The notes: generated by a model not told the origin, from the letters alone. A DNA stretch of 64,000 bases from Bacillota bacterium (GCA_023391635.1 JAEWAQ010000009.1:1-64000); one strand, 5' to 3'. Shown: positions 8,965 to 17,990, counted from the stretch's first letter. Numbers and translations are program-made.

Positions 8965-11763
8965 TTAATCCAATATCGGCTTCAACAAGTCCGGACTGCG
9001 ATCGGCGAACCGATCCATGCGCCTGCAAATTTCCCCATCCGGATTCGACCAGCGCCGGTTAAGCTCCTCTAGCGAACATACCTGCAATTCCCCAGTTAAA
9101 GACGCGAAATCGCGCTCGCCCAGCACGTCGCGCAAATCCGCCTCGATCCATGCCGCTGCAGCGATCCCGCGCTCCCGCATGTGATCGCCGTAGATCAATT
9201 CGAACACGAGCGCATCCAGGACCCGCCCCACAACCGCGAGTTTCCCGGGGTCGGGATCTGCCGCCGCGAACGTCGCCAGCTTCGCCATTTGAACGAAAGG
9301 ACGCTGCCCGGCCGCATCGACCAGCTTGATCGGAATTTCCCGAAGCGGCTTCGCATAGAGCTCCAGCATCTCGCCCTTGCGCTTACCGCGGTGGTACAGC
9401 CATTGATAATACAATCTGGAATTGAGCAGCGCCAATATGTAATGAAGCGATACGCCCGGCGCCCGCTTGACAATATAATAGACATCACGCGAAGCATACC
9501 AGGGCTCGCTCGTCAAAGCGAACCGCAGCGTATTGCTGCGATAAGGCGTGACGATCTTCTCGTCCTCGAAGTTCATATCGAGCCGCGGCGTGTTCAGCAC
9601 CCACCAATTGCCCCGCCGGTAAGCTCCTCGCAGATTGGCGCCCATGCGGCCTTTGATCCGCTCCTCATGCGCCTGCAAATAGCGGTAAATTCCGGGCAAG
9701 GCACGAATATCCGGCACCTGCTCATGCAAGTACAGAATGTACCGGTTCGTCGTCTCCGCAACTTTGTACCGCGCGATATCCGAATTTTTGAAGAAAGGCT
9801 TGATGTACGCCCACTCCCGCTCGTCCCGCACGATTTCCCGAAAAAAATCCAGGTCCGCCACATAGACTTCGTCAAGACTCGATTCGAGCCCGATCAACGG
9901 CCTGCAGAGGTTTCCGAGCACGTCCGTCGAAGCCTGCTTCAACAGGTCCAGCGCGCGGTTGATCGGCAGCCCGCCGCCGCCCGTTTGCCCTCCCAGCCGC
10001 AAATAGCTCTCTTCCCCGTCCCAGAGCTCGGATTGCGCGACCAGAAGATCGCTTCGGTCCGGTTGCAATTGTCGAGACAGCTCGTCCCCCGACAGAATTC
10101 CGCGCGTTCCGATTACCTTCACGCGAGCGGGAGCCTCCTGCCTGCTTTTGCGGAAAAGGGTGATCAAATTGTGCTGGCCCGCCGCCCCTGCGAAAATCCG
10201 CGCATCGTTGAAGTTGACCATCTCCAGCAGCGTCGTACGTTCCCGCAAATCCTCGCGAAGCTTCCTGGCTCCGAGCGCGGTCAGATAATAATTCGTCGTA
10301 ATATAGGCGCCGATGCCCGCTTCTCTTAGTATATCGATTCCGACATGGAAGAAGAAATAGAAATAATCCATTCGCCCCAAGTAATATTTGCCTGTCGGGC
10401 TCATCTGGACCGCGCGGAAAACGGCCTTGTTCTTCCGTTCTCCCAAGTACGGCGGGTTGCCGATGACGATGTCGAACCCGTCTCGGATGCCAAGCATCCA
10501 ATCCTTGTCGAAGAAAGAAGCCGCGCTGTCGGCATCGTACGGATTCCAGTCCGCCAGCCGCCGCGCGTTGTCCGAACCGTATCCGCAACCTGTCAAAGCC
10601 TCCCGCAAGCGGGCGGAGAACGCCTGTTCATCCTGCCGCAGCCTCGGGAGACTCTCCGGGCCGGAATCCCCCGTTTCCGTGCAGGACAGCCGGCGTCTTA
10701 TCCGCATCAACCGGTCCCGGAGCTTCAAGATTTCCGTATTTTCCGACTCCGAGCAGGGTGCCGGCTCTTCCAGCGGAATGAGCAGATTGGCCGCGATCAG
10801 ACGGGAGGACAGATCCAGTTCCGGATAACTAGCCTCCATGCCGCTCGAGCAGCCGAACCTCCGATCGTCATCCGAGAACAGGGAGAGCCGCAAGCGCATC
10901 CGGCAAATCCGGACAGCCACCGGCTGAATGTCGACACCGTACAGACAGCCGCGAATCAGAAAGTATTTGCGCGCGAAATCGGACTGTCCACAGGAGAACA
11001 CCCTGTCGATTTCCGCGATTGCCGCCATCCGATCCTCCCGATCCTCGATCTCCTCCGCCTTGCGAAGTTGGACCTGTCGCCACATCTTCAGATCCGGGTC
11101 CAGCTTGCGAAGCGTTCTCGTCATCACGTGCAGGACAGCAAGCGGGAAAGCACCAGAGCCGCATGCAGGGTCGAATATGGCGCAAGCGCCGAGCAGCCTG
11201 ACGATTTCCGAACTTGCTTGCTCCCACTGGAAAGACCGATCATCGCCCGACAGCAATCGATGCAGGTCCGCGTCGAGATCGGGCAGAGCGTCGTAAGCCG
11301 GCAATAATCGTTCCCGCAAATACGCCGCCAGACTGCGCTCGGCCATGTAACGGGCAATCTCCTCGGACGTGTAAAACGTGCCCGTCCGTACGCGAACGCT
11401 TCTTGACGCCCCGTTGTCCGACTTATTGCCCGCCGTCGCGCCCGGTGTTTTTCCCGCCGCAGAGCGGGAGAGCAGTTTCTCGAACAGACAGCCCAGCAAA
11501 GAAGGATCCAGCGCCTCTGCTTCTTGTGTCGGCGCATTCTCCGCAGCCGTGTATGGATAACGATCCAGAATGGCCGCCAATTCTCCGCCCGGAGATACCC
11601 GATCGCTGGCTGGTCCTGGGGCATGCTGGTACGCGAATCGTTCATACAGGCTGTCGATCAGCGTGCGGGTAAGCCTCTCGGCTTCCCATTCATCCTGATT
11701 CGGTCGAACCTGCAATTGCCGTTCATGCCAATCGAGCAATTCCTTCATGGCCTGCTTATTCAT
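8965..11763 (-). CDS. Eco57I-type N6-adenine DNA methylase (orphan, no visible nuclease domain)
   Basis: 932 aa. AdoMet-binding motif I DPACGSGAF lies near residue 197 and the N6-adenine catalytic motif NPPY (IGNPPYLG) near 433, preceded by GTFYTSEEIARYMA near 131. A short DPSLLGCLFEKLL block near residue 90 is typical of the Eco57I/Type IIG group. The C-terminal half resembles a TaqI-like target recognition domain and ends with the LVFELIYGDHMRERG block of these enzymes. Type IIG proteins usually carry an N-terminal PD-(D/E)xK nuclease. Here only about 85 residues precede the methylase part, and I see no such motif. It reads into sbcD 58 bases later. It could be a solitary methylase or part of a defence module using another nuclease; the latter is inference. 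A BREX PglX relation is possible but the partner genes are absent. Confidence 0.88.
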   Translation of the reverse strand: MNKQAMKELLDWHERQLQVRPNQDEWEAERLTRTLIDSLYERFAYQHAPGPASDRVSPGGELAAILDRYPYTAAENAPTQEAEALDPSLLGCLFEKLLSRSAAGKTPGATAGNKSDNGASRSVRVRTGTFYTSEEIARYMAERSLAAYLRERLLPAYDALPDLDADLHRLLSGDDRSFQWEQASSEIVRLLGACAIFDPACGSGAFPLAVLHVMTRTLRKLDPDLKMWRQVQLRKAEEIEDREDRMAAIAEIDRVFSCGQSDFARKYFLIRGCLYGVDIQPVAVRICRMRLRLSLFSDDDRRFGCSSGMEASYPELDLSSRLIAANLLIPLEEPAPCSESENTEILKLRDRLMRIRRRLSCTETGDSGPESLPRLRQDEQAFSARLREALTGCGYGSDNARRLADWNPYDADSAASFFDKDWMLGIRDGFDIVIGNPPYLGERKNKAVFRAVQMSPTGKYYLGRMDYFYFFFHVGIDILREAGIGAYITTNYYLTALGARKLREDLRERTTLLEMVNFNDARIFAGAAGQHNLITLFRKSRQEAPARVKVIGTRGILSGDELSRQLQPDRSDLLVAQSELWDGEESYLRLGGQTGGGGLPINRALDLLKQASTDVLGNLCRPLIGLESSLDEVYVADLDFFREIVRDEREWAYIKPFFKNSDIARYKVAETTNRYILYLHEQVPDIRALPGIYRYLQAHEERIKGRMGANLRGAYRRGNWWVLNTPRLDMNFEDEKIVTPYRSNTLRFALTSEPWYASRDVYYIVKRAPGVSLHYILALLNSRLYYQWLYHRGKRKGEMLELYAKPLREIPIKLVDAAGQRPFVQMAKLATFAAADPDPGKLAVVGRVLDALVFELIYGDHMRERGIAAAAWIEADLRDVLGERDFASLTGELQVCSLEELNRRWSNPDGEICRRMDRFADRSPDLLKPILD

Positions 11764-11921
11764 GGAGTTCCCGATTCGATCGATCTTCGATCACCTCGTA
11801 TTAGCGATGTTCCGAACCGTATCCGACTCGGGCTTGTACCCGGACCATACGTTCCCCTCTTCTATCAAACTATTATAACACGCCCGGCGAATCGCGTAAT
11901 CACGGCCGTTCTTCAACGCCA

Positions 11922-12258
11922 TTCTTGTTCGTAACCGACGCGGACAGTCCATCCGGGAAGGCGCTCATCCCCCGTTTGCACGAAGAAGGCGCCTGCCTGC
12001 TGCTGGCAAGCGACACGAACGGAGAGGCGATCGCCGCCGAACTGGATGGATGCAGCAATGCCGGCCAGCCCGTGATCGTTGGCCGCATCGACCCGTGCGA
12101 CAGCGTGCAAGTGGGCGACCTGCTAAACCTTGCGCAGCAACAATGGGGCTTTGTCGACGTACTGGTGCATAACCGGAATCTCGTCAAGCCCGCCAGTTGG
12201 AGGAAGCGTGGGGTCCGCTGTGGCATCGCGGTTCCCAGTTTCAGTTCGAAGGAGATGT
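11922..12258 (+). pseudogene. SDR-family oxidoreductase remnant (frameshifted, cut by TnpB element)
   Basis: The plus strand encodes TDADSPSGKALIPRLHEEG and, further on, WGFVDVLVHNRNLVKPAS, which match the nucleotide-binding start and the VLVHN(A)G region of short-chain dehydrogenases. At about 12190 the frame shifts: the sensible continuation (EEAWGPLWHRG) is one frame over, as if one base were lost. The reading then runs into the right end of the TnpB element. There is no good start: the frame opens at a TTG (11925) without SD. Only about 110 of the usual 250 residues remain, so it is a dead fragment. Its neighbours on the far side of the element (RraA, GntR remnants) fit a former sugar-acid catabolic locus. 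Confidence 0.6.
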
Positions 12259-12386
12259 GAGCACTCCCCGATTTAACGAGAAACCGTTTGAAGTCGGGGC
12301 TTCCGTTCGTTTAGGAACGGAGTGCGTCTCTGTGATTCGGCTATTCCCTCAGTCCGAACGGGTTGCCCCATTCTTTACATCCATGA
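12258..12386 (-). ncRNA. Right end / omega-RNA-like region of the TnpB element
   Basis: Directly 3' of tnpB on the minus strand is a strongly structured region: CCCCGA 12266-12271 pairs with TCGGGG 12294-12299, TCCGTTC 12302-12308 with GAACGGA 12315-12321, and GCACTCC 12261-12267 with GGAGTGC 12319-12325. In the tnpB direction it ends in GGGGAGTGCTCAC, similar in layout to the 3' end of known TnpB reRNA/omega-RNA scaffolds, where the guide starts at the element boundary. The boundary near 12258 is inferred from this layout. The adjacent would-be guide would come from the SDR remnant. Confidence 0.5.
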
Positions 12387-13716
12387 CTAAACCGCCGCAG
12401 ACAAGACCGCAAGTACGCTACGATACACAGCTAACGTGCGTTGTGTTCTCGCAGTCAGTGAAGGAACTTTAGCCTCCACTGCTGACCACGCCTTCGCAGG
12501 TATGGTTTTTTGCAATGCATTCAGATAGTACCTTGCCCCGATGTTGTACGACGCGTTCAGATCGCTATGATACTGCTTGCCCGTTGCGAACGTGCAGAGT
12601 TCCGCTTGATCCGCATGTCTCTGCAGCCTTCCGCTGCCGTCGAACGCGTATCGGCTCGTCCCCCACGCATGGATCGTGCGGACACGAATCCCGACCCCAT
12701 GCGCCTTATGCAGCAGTTTGGCATGAATCGCCCGCTTCGCCCATAGCTGGTATCGCTCTCTGATCGATCGCGGACGCTTCCCCTTGAACGCCAAATATTC
12801 CATGATGATCGTACCCGCGCCCTGAGCTTGTGCAAAGGCAACGATGCGGTTGACCGTGTCGTTGGCGATCTGCGTATTCAGGTTGTTGATCTTGCTCCAG
12901 ATCTTCTTGGAGGTCGTATGGTGCTGGCGCTGCATCTTCTTCCGGCGATTGAGCAACCGCATCTGATGATCTTTTTCTCGCTTGTGCTTGATGAACAAGC
13001 AATCTTGGACAGTTCCGTCAGGTGCGAGTACACTGCATACCGCCGAATAGGTGATGCCCAGATCCACCGTGACGACCTTACACTCGGATTCGGGGGCCTG
13101 AGAAAGTACGACCGTCTTGCGAAACGCAAATCGCAGCGCGAACTTCCGGCCGCTCTGCTCCAAAGTTGGCGAGAACCGCTTCCCTTCCATCTTCTCCAGA
13201 TACTTGACGTCCTGCGCACACAGGTCCACTGTCAACCACCGCCAATCGCGCCGGTCATACACTTTGATCCCCACCTGGCCGCTACTTATGACCTGATACA
13301 TATGCCTTCGTATAACGCAGGCGAGGATCGATGATGAAGTTGAAGCCGGGGAGGCTTACGCTTGAAGGGCTTGCCACTGGAGATCGCTGCATATCGCTCC
13401 TCCTCGTATGCGTCTACTCTCGTCTGATAGCTGCTTACGACACCGATGGCTTCCTGGATCGCTGATCTCCGCAAGTACGAGGGGAACTTCACAAAGCGGT
13501 GGTCGAAATCATGGGTGGCGGCATTATCCTTGGTCGTATGTACACAGGCCTCATTAAATTATTGCGTTTCTTCGCTTGCAGTGTGTTGACATGCACCCAT
13601 TCTTGCTGGACGACTTGAATCAAATAGGAGACGGCTTGACGGTAGAGGAGGAGCGTATCCCGAATCGCCCGATGGCTTTGGTGCAGTCTCACTTTATACG
13701 AGGATACGTGAATCAT
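12387..13716 (-). pseudogene. tnpB: IS200/IS605-family TnpB (RNA-guided nuclease), two frameshifts
   Basis: Three frames together give a full TnpB. Part 1 starts at ATG 13716 (MIHVSSYKVRLHQSHRAIRD) and runs to about 13540. Part 2 (HTTKDNAATHDFDHRFVKFP...) runs to about 13302. Part 3 (MYQVISSGQVGIKVYDRR...) runs from 13301 to the stop at 12387. Each break is repaired by adding one base: an A in TTAAT near 13538 and an A in GGCATATG near 13301, giving the family motif LY-x-G-N-MY. The RuvC residues remain: D in VDLGIT, E in IIMEYL, D in HSDLNASYNIG. The usual CxxC zinc-finger pairs are absent, with GTSRYAFDGSG in their place, as in one known TnpB subgroup. No tnpA is present. It is probably inactive unless the shifts are sequencing errors. 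Confidence 0.85.
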
Positions 13717-13815
13717 CTCATCACCGCCCGAGTCCGTTAATATGGATATTATATCAAATCCGATAGACGAATGCGAACATTTGTATGCCAAACCCCGATC
13801 TGCAGAGGTCGAAGA

Positions 13816-14131
13816 ATGCAGCATACAGTGCTGTTCAAAGGGGCTTACACCGGGGGTAATCCCGGCACCGCGATCCTCACGCGCACCAAGCGCGGAGGCG
13901 CCGTCATCTGGGGCAGCATACGGGACAACCAGCAAGTCGTCAACATCGACAATATCAATGTGTCCTACAGCGGCAGCGACCCGACCGCTATCGTGAACGT
14001 GACGATCATCGGCATGAACACGCCTGTACGCATCGGCCGCGCCGTCTATCTTCCGGGCGATGTGGTGCTGGGCACGCCGGCAGGCGTCATCTTCATTCCG
14101 CCGCACCTGGCGGAGCTCGTTGATAAGCTTG
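13816..14131 (+). pseudogene. RraA-family (HMG/CHA aldolase-like) C-terminal remnant
   Basis: The frame reads FKGAYTGGNPGTAIL, GGAVIWGSIRDNQQV, YSGSDPTAIVNVTIIGMNTP and LPGDVVLGTPAGVIFIPPHL, which matches the C-terminal half of RraA-like proteins (G-G-x-x-x-D-G-x-x-R-D site, here with W for D in the G-x-x-W-G-S-I-R-D version; GDVVLGTP; IPPHLAE). Known members act as 4-hydroxy-4-methyl-2-oxoglutarate aldolase/oxaloacetate decarboxylase-like enzymes. The N-terminal half is missing, apparently removed where the TnpB element's left end lies (about 13720-13810). At about 14130 the homology stops and opposite-strand GntR-like coding begins. Confidence 0.65.
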
Positions 14132-14347
14132 CATATGTTCGACGAATTCCCGCTCCCACAGCGCCATATCTCCTGATTTCAGGACATCGACCAGGTGATG
14201 ATGCCATTCGACGAGCTTATCGTTGGAATAGTAAAATTGGAGACGGCCATGAAGCACATGATTCCATAGCCCCAGAACCGCCGAGTTGTCGTACTTAACC
14301 GGAGTTTGACTGGTCTGATAACAGCCGACGATTTCGGTCACGATCAA
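14093..14347 (-). pseudogene. GntR-type regulator remnant (FCD domain end)
   Basis: On the minus strand the sequence VLGLWNHVLHGRLQFYYSND and HHHLVDVLKSGDMALWEREF resembles the end of an FCD effector-binding domain of GntR regulators (the H-x-x-L-x-x-A/V-L-K-x-G-D pattern). No winged-helix domain or SD-led start is present: the N-terminal two thirds are gone. It overlaps and meets the RraA remnant tail to tail. FadR/GntR regulators commonly control sugar-acid genes, consistent with the other remnants. Confidence is moderate because only about 75 residues remain. Confidence 0.45.
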
Positions 14348-14434
14348 CCTGCAAAAAAAGATTGTCGAAGCTTGTCAGACGTGATAGCATTTGATCCGGT
14401 GCAATATCCATAACATGGAAGGGGATTGCAAAGC

Positions 14435-14929
14435 ATGTCGCTGAACGGTTATCTCGGATTAATGGAAGATTGGCTCAATATTCTCGTATTGATCCATGTG
14501 ATCTCGGCCATTGTCGGGATCGGTCCGGTGTTCTTCGGACACGTGCTTCTCCGCAAAGGGCAAAATTTCGGGCAACTGCGGAATTCGCTCGCGCTGTCGA
14601 AGCTGCTGGAGAAATTCCCGAAAACGCTCGGCACGCTTGCGGTGCTCAGCGGTCTGCTCCTCGCCTGGCTGGGAGACTACGGCTTCAAGGAACTGTGGAT
14701 TTACGGGTCTATTGTTCTATACATTCTGATCCAGATCGTCGTCATCGGATTCATGGCGCCTGCTGCACAGAAATTGGCAACGCGCGTATTCTCGGGGTCG
14801 GAGCCTTCCGATCAAGCGCTGCCCGCCGAACTCGCATCCAACGTCGCACGGATCGACCGCATCAACTGGATCGCGACGATTCTCGGCTTGCTGCTGTTCC
14901 TCTTTATGTTTTTCAAGCCGATGCTGTAG
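14435..14929 (+). CDS. DUF2269-family integral membrane protein
   Basis: 164 aa from ATG 14435, with AAGGGG ten bases before. Four hydrophobic helices are visible (about residues 12-34, 55-77, 83-105, 138-160), with the early motif HVISAIVGIGPVFFGH typical of the DUF2269 family. The function is unknown. It is a plasma membrane protein and a single-gene unit, followed by a good terminator at 14959. Confidence 0.85.
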   Translation: MSLNGYLGLMEDWLNILVLIHVISAIVGIGPVFFGHVLLRKGQNFGQLRNSLALSKLLEKFPKTLGTLAVLSGLLLAWLGDYGFKELWIYGSIVLYILIQIVVIGFMAPAAQKLATRVFSGSEPSDQALPAELASNVARIDRINWIATILGLLLFLFMFFKPML

Positions 14930-14958
14930 CTCTCCGCATGACCGCTGCGCGTGGCAGG

Positions 14959-15003
14959 CCCTGAGTCGATCATTCGATTCGGGGGTTTCTTTTTTCTCTT
15001 TCT
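14959..15003 (+). terminator. Intrinsic terminator of the DUF2269 gene
   Basis: An 11-bp stem (14959-14969 with 14974-14984, two G-T pairs) with a TCAT loop is followed by a long T-rich tract (TTTCTTTTTTCTCTTT). Confidence 0.85.
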
Positions 15004-15005
15004 CC

Positions 15006-15034
15006 CTGACAAATCGCGAATCGGGGTCTATAAT
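15006..15034 (+). promoter_or_regulatory. SigA-type promoter of the exonuclease gene
   Basis: CTGACA (15006-15011), 17-base spacer, TATAAT (15029-15034). Transcription would start near 15041, about 40 bases before the GTG start at 15083. Confidence 0.8.
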
Positions 15035-15082
15035 AGCAGAGTACGAAATTTTTCGCAGGTCGAAATTTTGAGGTGTTCGCTC

Positions 15083-15760
15083 GTGTCATATATTGTATAC
15101 GATCTGGAAATGACGGTCCGGCGCAAGCGAGGACAAGTCGCGGAAATCATTGAAATCGGCGCGGTGAAAGTAGAGACGGGTGACGAAGGACCGCGGATCG
15201 CGTCCAGCTTCCAATCGTTCGTGAAACCCGTTATCGCGCCGCAGCTGTCCGCCGATACGACGGCGTTCACGGGCATCACCCAACTGGACGTGGGCGAGGC
15301 GGGAACGCTGACCGAGGTGCTGCGCTCCTTCGTCGATTGGATCGGCACAGAAGAATACTTCTTGTGCGCATGGGGGCCGGACGATCAGCGTCAACTCGTG
15401 CAGGAATGCCGCCAGCATGGCATTGCGCTCGATTGGATCGTCAACCACAATAATTTGCAGAAGATGCTGTCCAAGACGTTCAAGCTGGAGAAGCACCAGC
15501 AGATGGGCTTGAAGAATGCGATGGAAATGCTGGAAATCCCGTTCTCGGGCTCGCATCACCGGGCGCTGGACGATGCCGCGAATACCGCGCAGATTATGAT
15601 CAAGATCTTCGACAAATTGACGTTTCGACGCAATCGGATCGAAGACGATGCGAAGGTGGAGACGGAAATCGTCTACAAAACCGCTCACTTCGAGAATCTG
15701 CCGTTCGCCAATCTCGCCGGCTTGTTCCCGGCTTCGGACGCGGCGAATGGCGAAGAGTAG
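15083..15760 (+). CDS. DEDDh 3'-5' exonuclease (KapD/ExoI-like)
   Basis: 225 aa from GTG 15083, with GAGGTG eight bases upstream; the frame is open further upstream but crosses the promoter. The N-terminus YIVYDLEMT holds the D-x-E of the first exonuclease motif. The middle D is likely in CAWGPDDQRQL, and HHRALDDAANTAQI (about residue 160-173) gives the H and D of the last motif. This fits the RNase T/DnaQ-type fold acting on DNA or RNA 3' ends. Similar proteins include KapD, linked to sporulation in Bacillus; the assignment to that role is not shown here. A 40-residue C-terminal tail follows the domain. Confidence 0.85.
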   Translation: MSYIVYDLEMTVRRKRGQVAEIIEIGAVKVETGDEGPRIASSFQSFVKPVIAPQLSADTTAFTGITQLDVGEAGTLTEVLRSFVDWIGTEEYFLCAWGPDDQRQLVQECRQHGIALDWIVNHNNLQKMLSKTFKLEKHQQMGLKNAMEMLEIPFSGSHHRALDDAANTAQIMIKIFDKLTFRRNRIEDDAKVETEIVYKTAHFENLPFANLAGLFPASDAANGEE

Positions 15761-15833
15761 AGCGTTCGACGCAAATATGGTAGACTTGATAGCATGATAT
15801 CGCGCTAGATTCGATCGAAAGAGAGGAAAAGGA

Positions 15834-17519
15834 ATGGCTCCCAAGAAAATGAGATCCGACATGATCAAGCGAGGCTTCGACCGCGCACCGCACCGCAGTC
15901 TGCTTCGCGCGGCAGGCGTGAAAGAGGAGGATTTCGACAAACCGTTCATCGCGGTCTGCAATTCGTACCTCGACATTGTCCCCGGACATGTCCACCTGCA
16001 GGAATTCGGCAAGCTGGTCAAAGAAGCGATCCGCGAAGCGGGCGGCGTCCCGTTCGAATTCAATACGATCGGCGTCGACGACGGCATCGCGATGGGCCAC
16101 ATCGGCATGCGCTATTCGCTGGCCAGCCGAGAGATTATCGCCGACTCGGTCGAGACGATGATCAATGCGCACTGGTTCGACGGCATGGTGTGCATTCCGA
16201 ACTGCGACAAGATTACGCCAGGCATGATGCTCGGTGCGCTGCGCGTCAACATTCCGACCGTGTTCGTCAGCGGCGGGCCGATGAAGGCCGGGCGCACGAA
16301 GGACGGTCGGGCGATCTCGCTGACGTCCGTATTCGAAGGCGTAGGCGCGCATATGGCCGGCAAGATCGACGACAAGACGCTGCTCGAACTCGAGCAATTT
16401 GGCTGTCCGACTTGCGGCTCATGCTCGGGCATGTTCACCGCCAACTCCATGAACTGTCTGGCCGAAGCGCTTGGCCTCGCTCTGCCTGGCAACGGCACGA
16501 TTCTTGCCGTCGCGCAGGAGCGCCGGGAATTCGTCAAGCAATCCGCTCGGCAGCTGATGGAATTGATCAAGCTGGATCTGAAGCCGCGCGATATCGTCAC
16601 GATCGAGACGATCGACAATGCATTCGCGCTTGATATGGCCTTGGGCGGCTCCACCAACACGGTGCTGCATACGCTTGCCATCGCGATCGAAGCCGGCATC
16701 GACTACCCGATCGAACGCATCAACGAAGTCGCTAACCGCGTGCCGCATCTGTCCAAGCTGGCTCCGGCATCGGACTGGCATATCGAGGACTTGCACACCG
16801 CAGGCGGCGTGAGCGCCGTCATCCACGAGCTGCTCAAGAAGGAAGGCGCGCTGCACGGCGACCGGATCACGGTGACCGGCAAGACGCTGCGCGAGAACGT
16901 GGAAGGCTGCGAGATCGTGAACAAGGACGTCATCCGCCCGATCGACAACCCGCACACCGAGCGCGGCGGACTCGCCGTTCTATTCGGCAATCTGGCGCCG
17001 AACGGCTCGATCATTAAGGTCGGCGCGGTTGATCCGTCCGTCGGCGGCTATCACCGCGGCCCGGCGATCTGTTTCGACTCGCAGGACGAAGCTTTGAGCG
17101 GCATCGCGAGCGGCAAGGTGAAGGAAGGCCATGTCGTCGTCATCCGCTACGAAGGGCCCAAAGGCGGCCCCGGCATGCCGGAGATGCTCGCCCCAACATC
17201 GCAAATCGTCGGCATGGGCCTCGGCACCAAAGTCGGCCTCATCACCGACGGTCGCTTCTCCGGCGCATCGCGCGGCATCTCGATCGGCCACATCTCGCCG
17301 GAAGCGGCGGAAGGCGGCCCGATCGCCTTCGTGCAAGACGGCGACATGATCGAGCTCGACATGAACAACCGCACGATCAAGCTCGAAATCTCCGACGAGG
17401 AGATGGAACGCCGCCGCAGCGAATGGCCGGGCTTCGAGCCGAAGATCAAGCGCGGCTATCTCGCCCGCTACTCCGCCATGGTCACCTCGGCCAGCACCGG
17501 CGGCGTCATGAAGATCTAG
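15834..17519 (+). CDS. ilvD: Dihydroxy-acid dehydratase
   Basis: 561 aa, normal length, with a purine-rich SD (GAGAGGAAAAGGA) just before the ATG. It dehydrates dihydroxyisovalerate and dihydroxymethylvalerate in valine/isoleucine synthesis and carries an Fe-S cluster in the cytosol. Visible signatures: CNSYLD with a cluster Cys near 46, NCDKITPGMML near 122, and CGSCSGMFTANSMNC near 193. GGSTNTVLH and the C-terminal GRFSGASRGISIGHISPEA block are also present. It is monocistronic here, not beside ilvB/ilvC, and no T-box was found in its short leader. Confidence 0.97.
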   Translation: MAPKKMRSDMIKRGFDRAPHRSLLRAAGVKEEDFDKPFIAVCNSYLDIVPGHVHLQEFGKLVKEAIREAGGVPFEFNTIGVDDGIAMGHIGMRYSLASREIIADSVETMINAHWFDGMVCIPNCDKITPGMMLGALRVNIPTVFVSGGPMKAGRTKDGRAISLTSVFEGVGAHMAGKIDDKTLLELEQFGCPTCGSCSGMFTANSMNCLAEALGLALPGNGTILAVAQERREFVKQSARQLMELIKLDLKPRDIVTIETIDNAFALDMALGGSTNTVLHTLAIAIEAGIDYPIERINEVANRVPHLSKLAPASDWHIEDLHTAGGVSAVIHELLKKEGALHGDRITVTGKTLRENVEGCEIVNKDVIRPIDNPHTERGGLAVLFGNLAPNGSIIKVGAVDPSVGGYHRGPAICFDSQDEALSGIASGKVKEGHVVVIRYEGPKGGPGMPEMLAPTSQIVGMGLGTKVGLITDGRFSGASRGISIGHISPEAAEGGPIAFVQDGDMIELDMNNRTIKLEISDEEMERRRSEWPGFEPKIKRGYLARYSAMVTSASTGGVMKI

Positions 17520-17562
17520 TTCGTTCTAACGATCCGGTTTGGAGAAGCTCGAACTATAAAAA

Positions 17563-17606
17563 TGAAGGACCCCGGTCGATATTGAACCGGGGGTCCTTCA
17601 TTTTTT
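17563..17606 (+). terminator. Intrinsic terminator of ilvD
   Basis: TGAAGGACCCCGGT (17563-17576) pairs with its complement at 17586-17600 with one bulged G, followed by six T. The A-run before the stem makes it usable on both strands. Confidence 0.92.
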
Positions 17607-17718
17607 ATCGAGGCTGGTACTATACATTCCGTTAAAGTTAATGACATCCTTTGCTGCTTTGCCGATTTATTTACATTAGCCGCCTACCTATTCATTTTGC
17701 GTTTTGGAGGTTCATTTC

Positions 17719-17990
17719 TGAAATAAGGGCTGCGGAGGGACTTATTTCAAGTTTTAAAGGCTATTTTACTGAAATAAGAGCCGTAAAGGGACTTATTGTC
17801 TCTACACCGGCCCCCCAATGCCCTCTTTTGGGCCGAATCGCGAAAATAGGGGCTGCAGGGGAACTTATTTTAAGTTTTAAAAGCCATTTTACTGAAATAA
17901 GGGTCGCTAGGGGACTTAATGTCTCTGCACTGGCCTCCGATGCCCTATTTTGGGCCGAATCGCGAAGTTTGGGCTGAAGAGAAATTGTAC
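17719..17990. repeat. Intergenic tandem array 2: alternating 51- and 71-bp units
   Basis: The 560-base gap between convergent ilvD and the deacetylase gene holds an A-B-A-B pattern: A 17719-17769 (51 bp), B 17770-17840 (71), A 17841-17892 (52), B 17893-17962 (70), then a decayed A. Each unit begins with a version of TGAAATAAGGG. The first A carries a perfect 9-bp dyad, TGAAATAAG ... CTTATTTCA, with a 13-base loop; others keep parts of it. B units add GGCCGAATCGC at the end. No gene is supported. The flanks 17607-17718 and 17991-18080 show nothing further. Confidence 0.85.

Noticed and set aside
15761..15833. T-box or attenuator before ilvD
   Set aside because: The 73-base gap has no T-box sequence or terminator-like stem.
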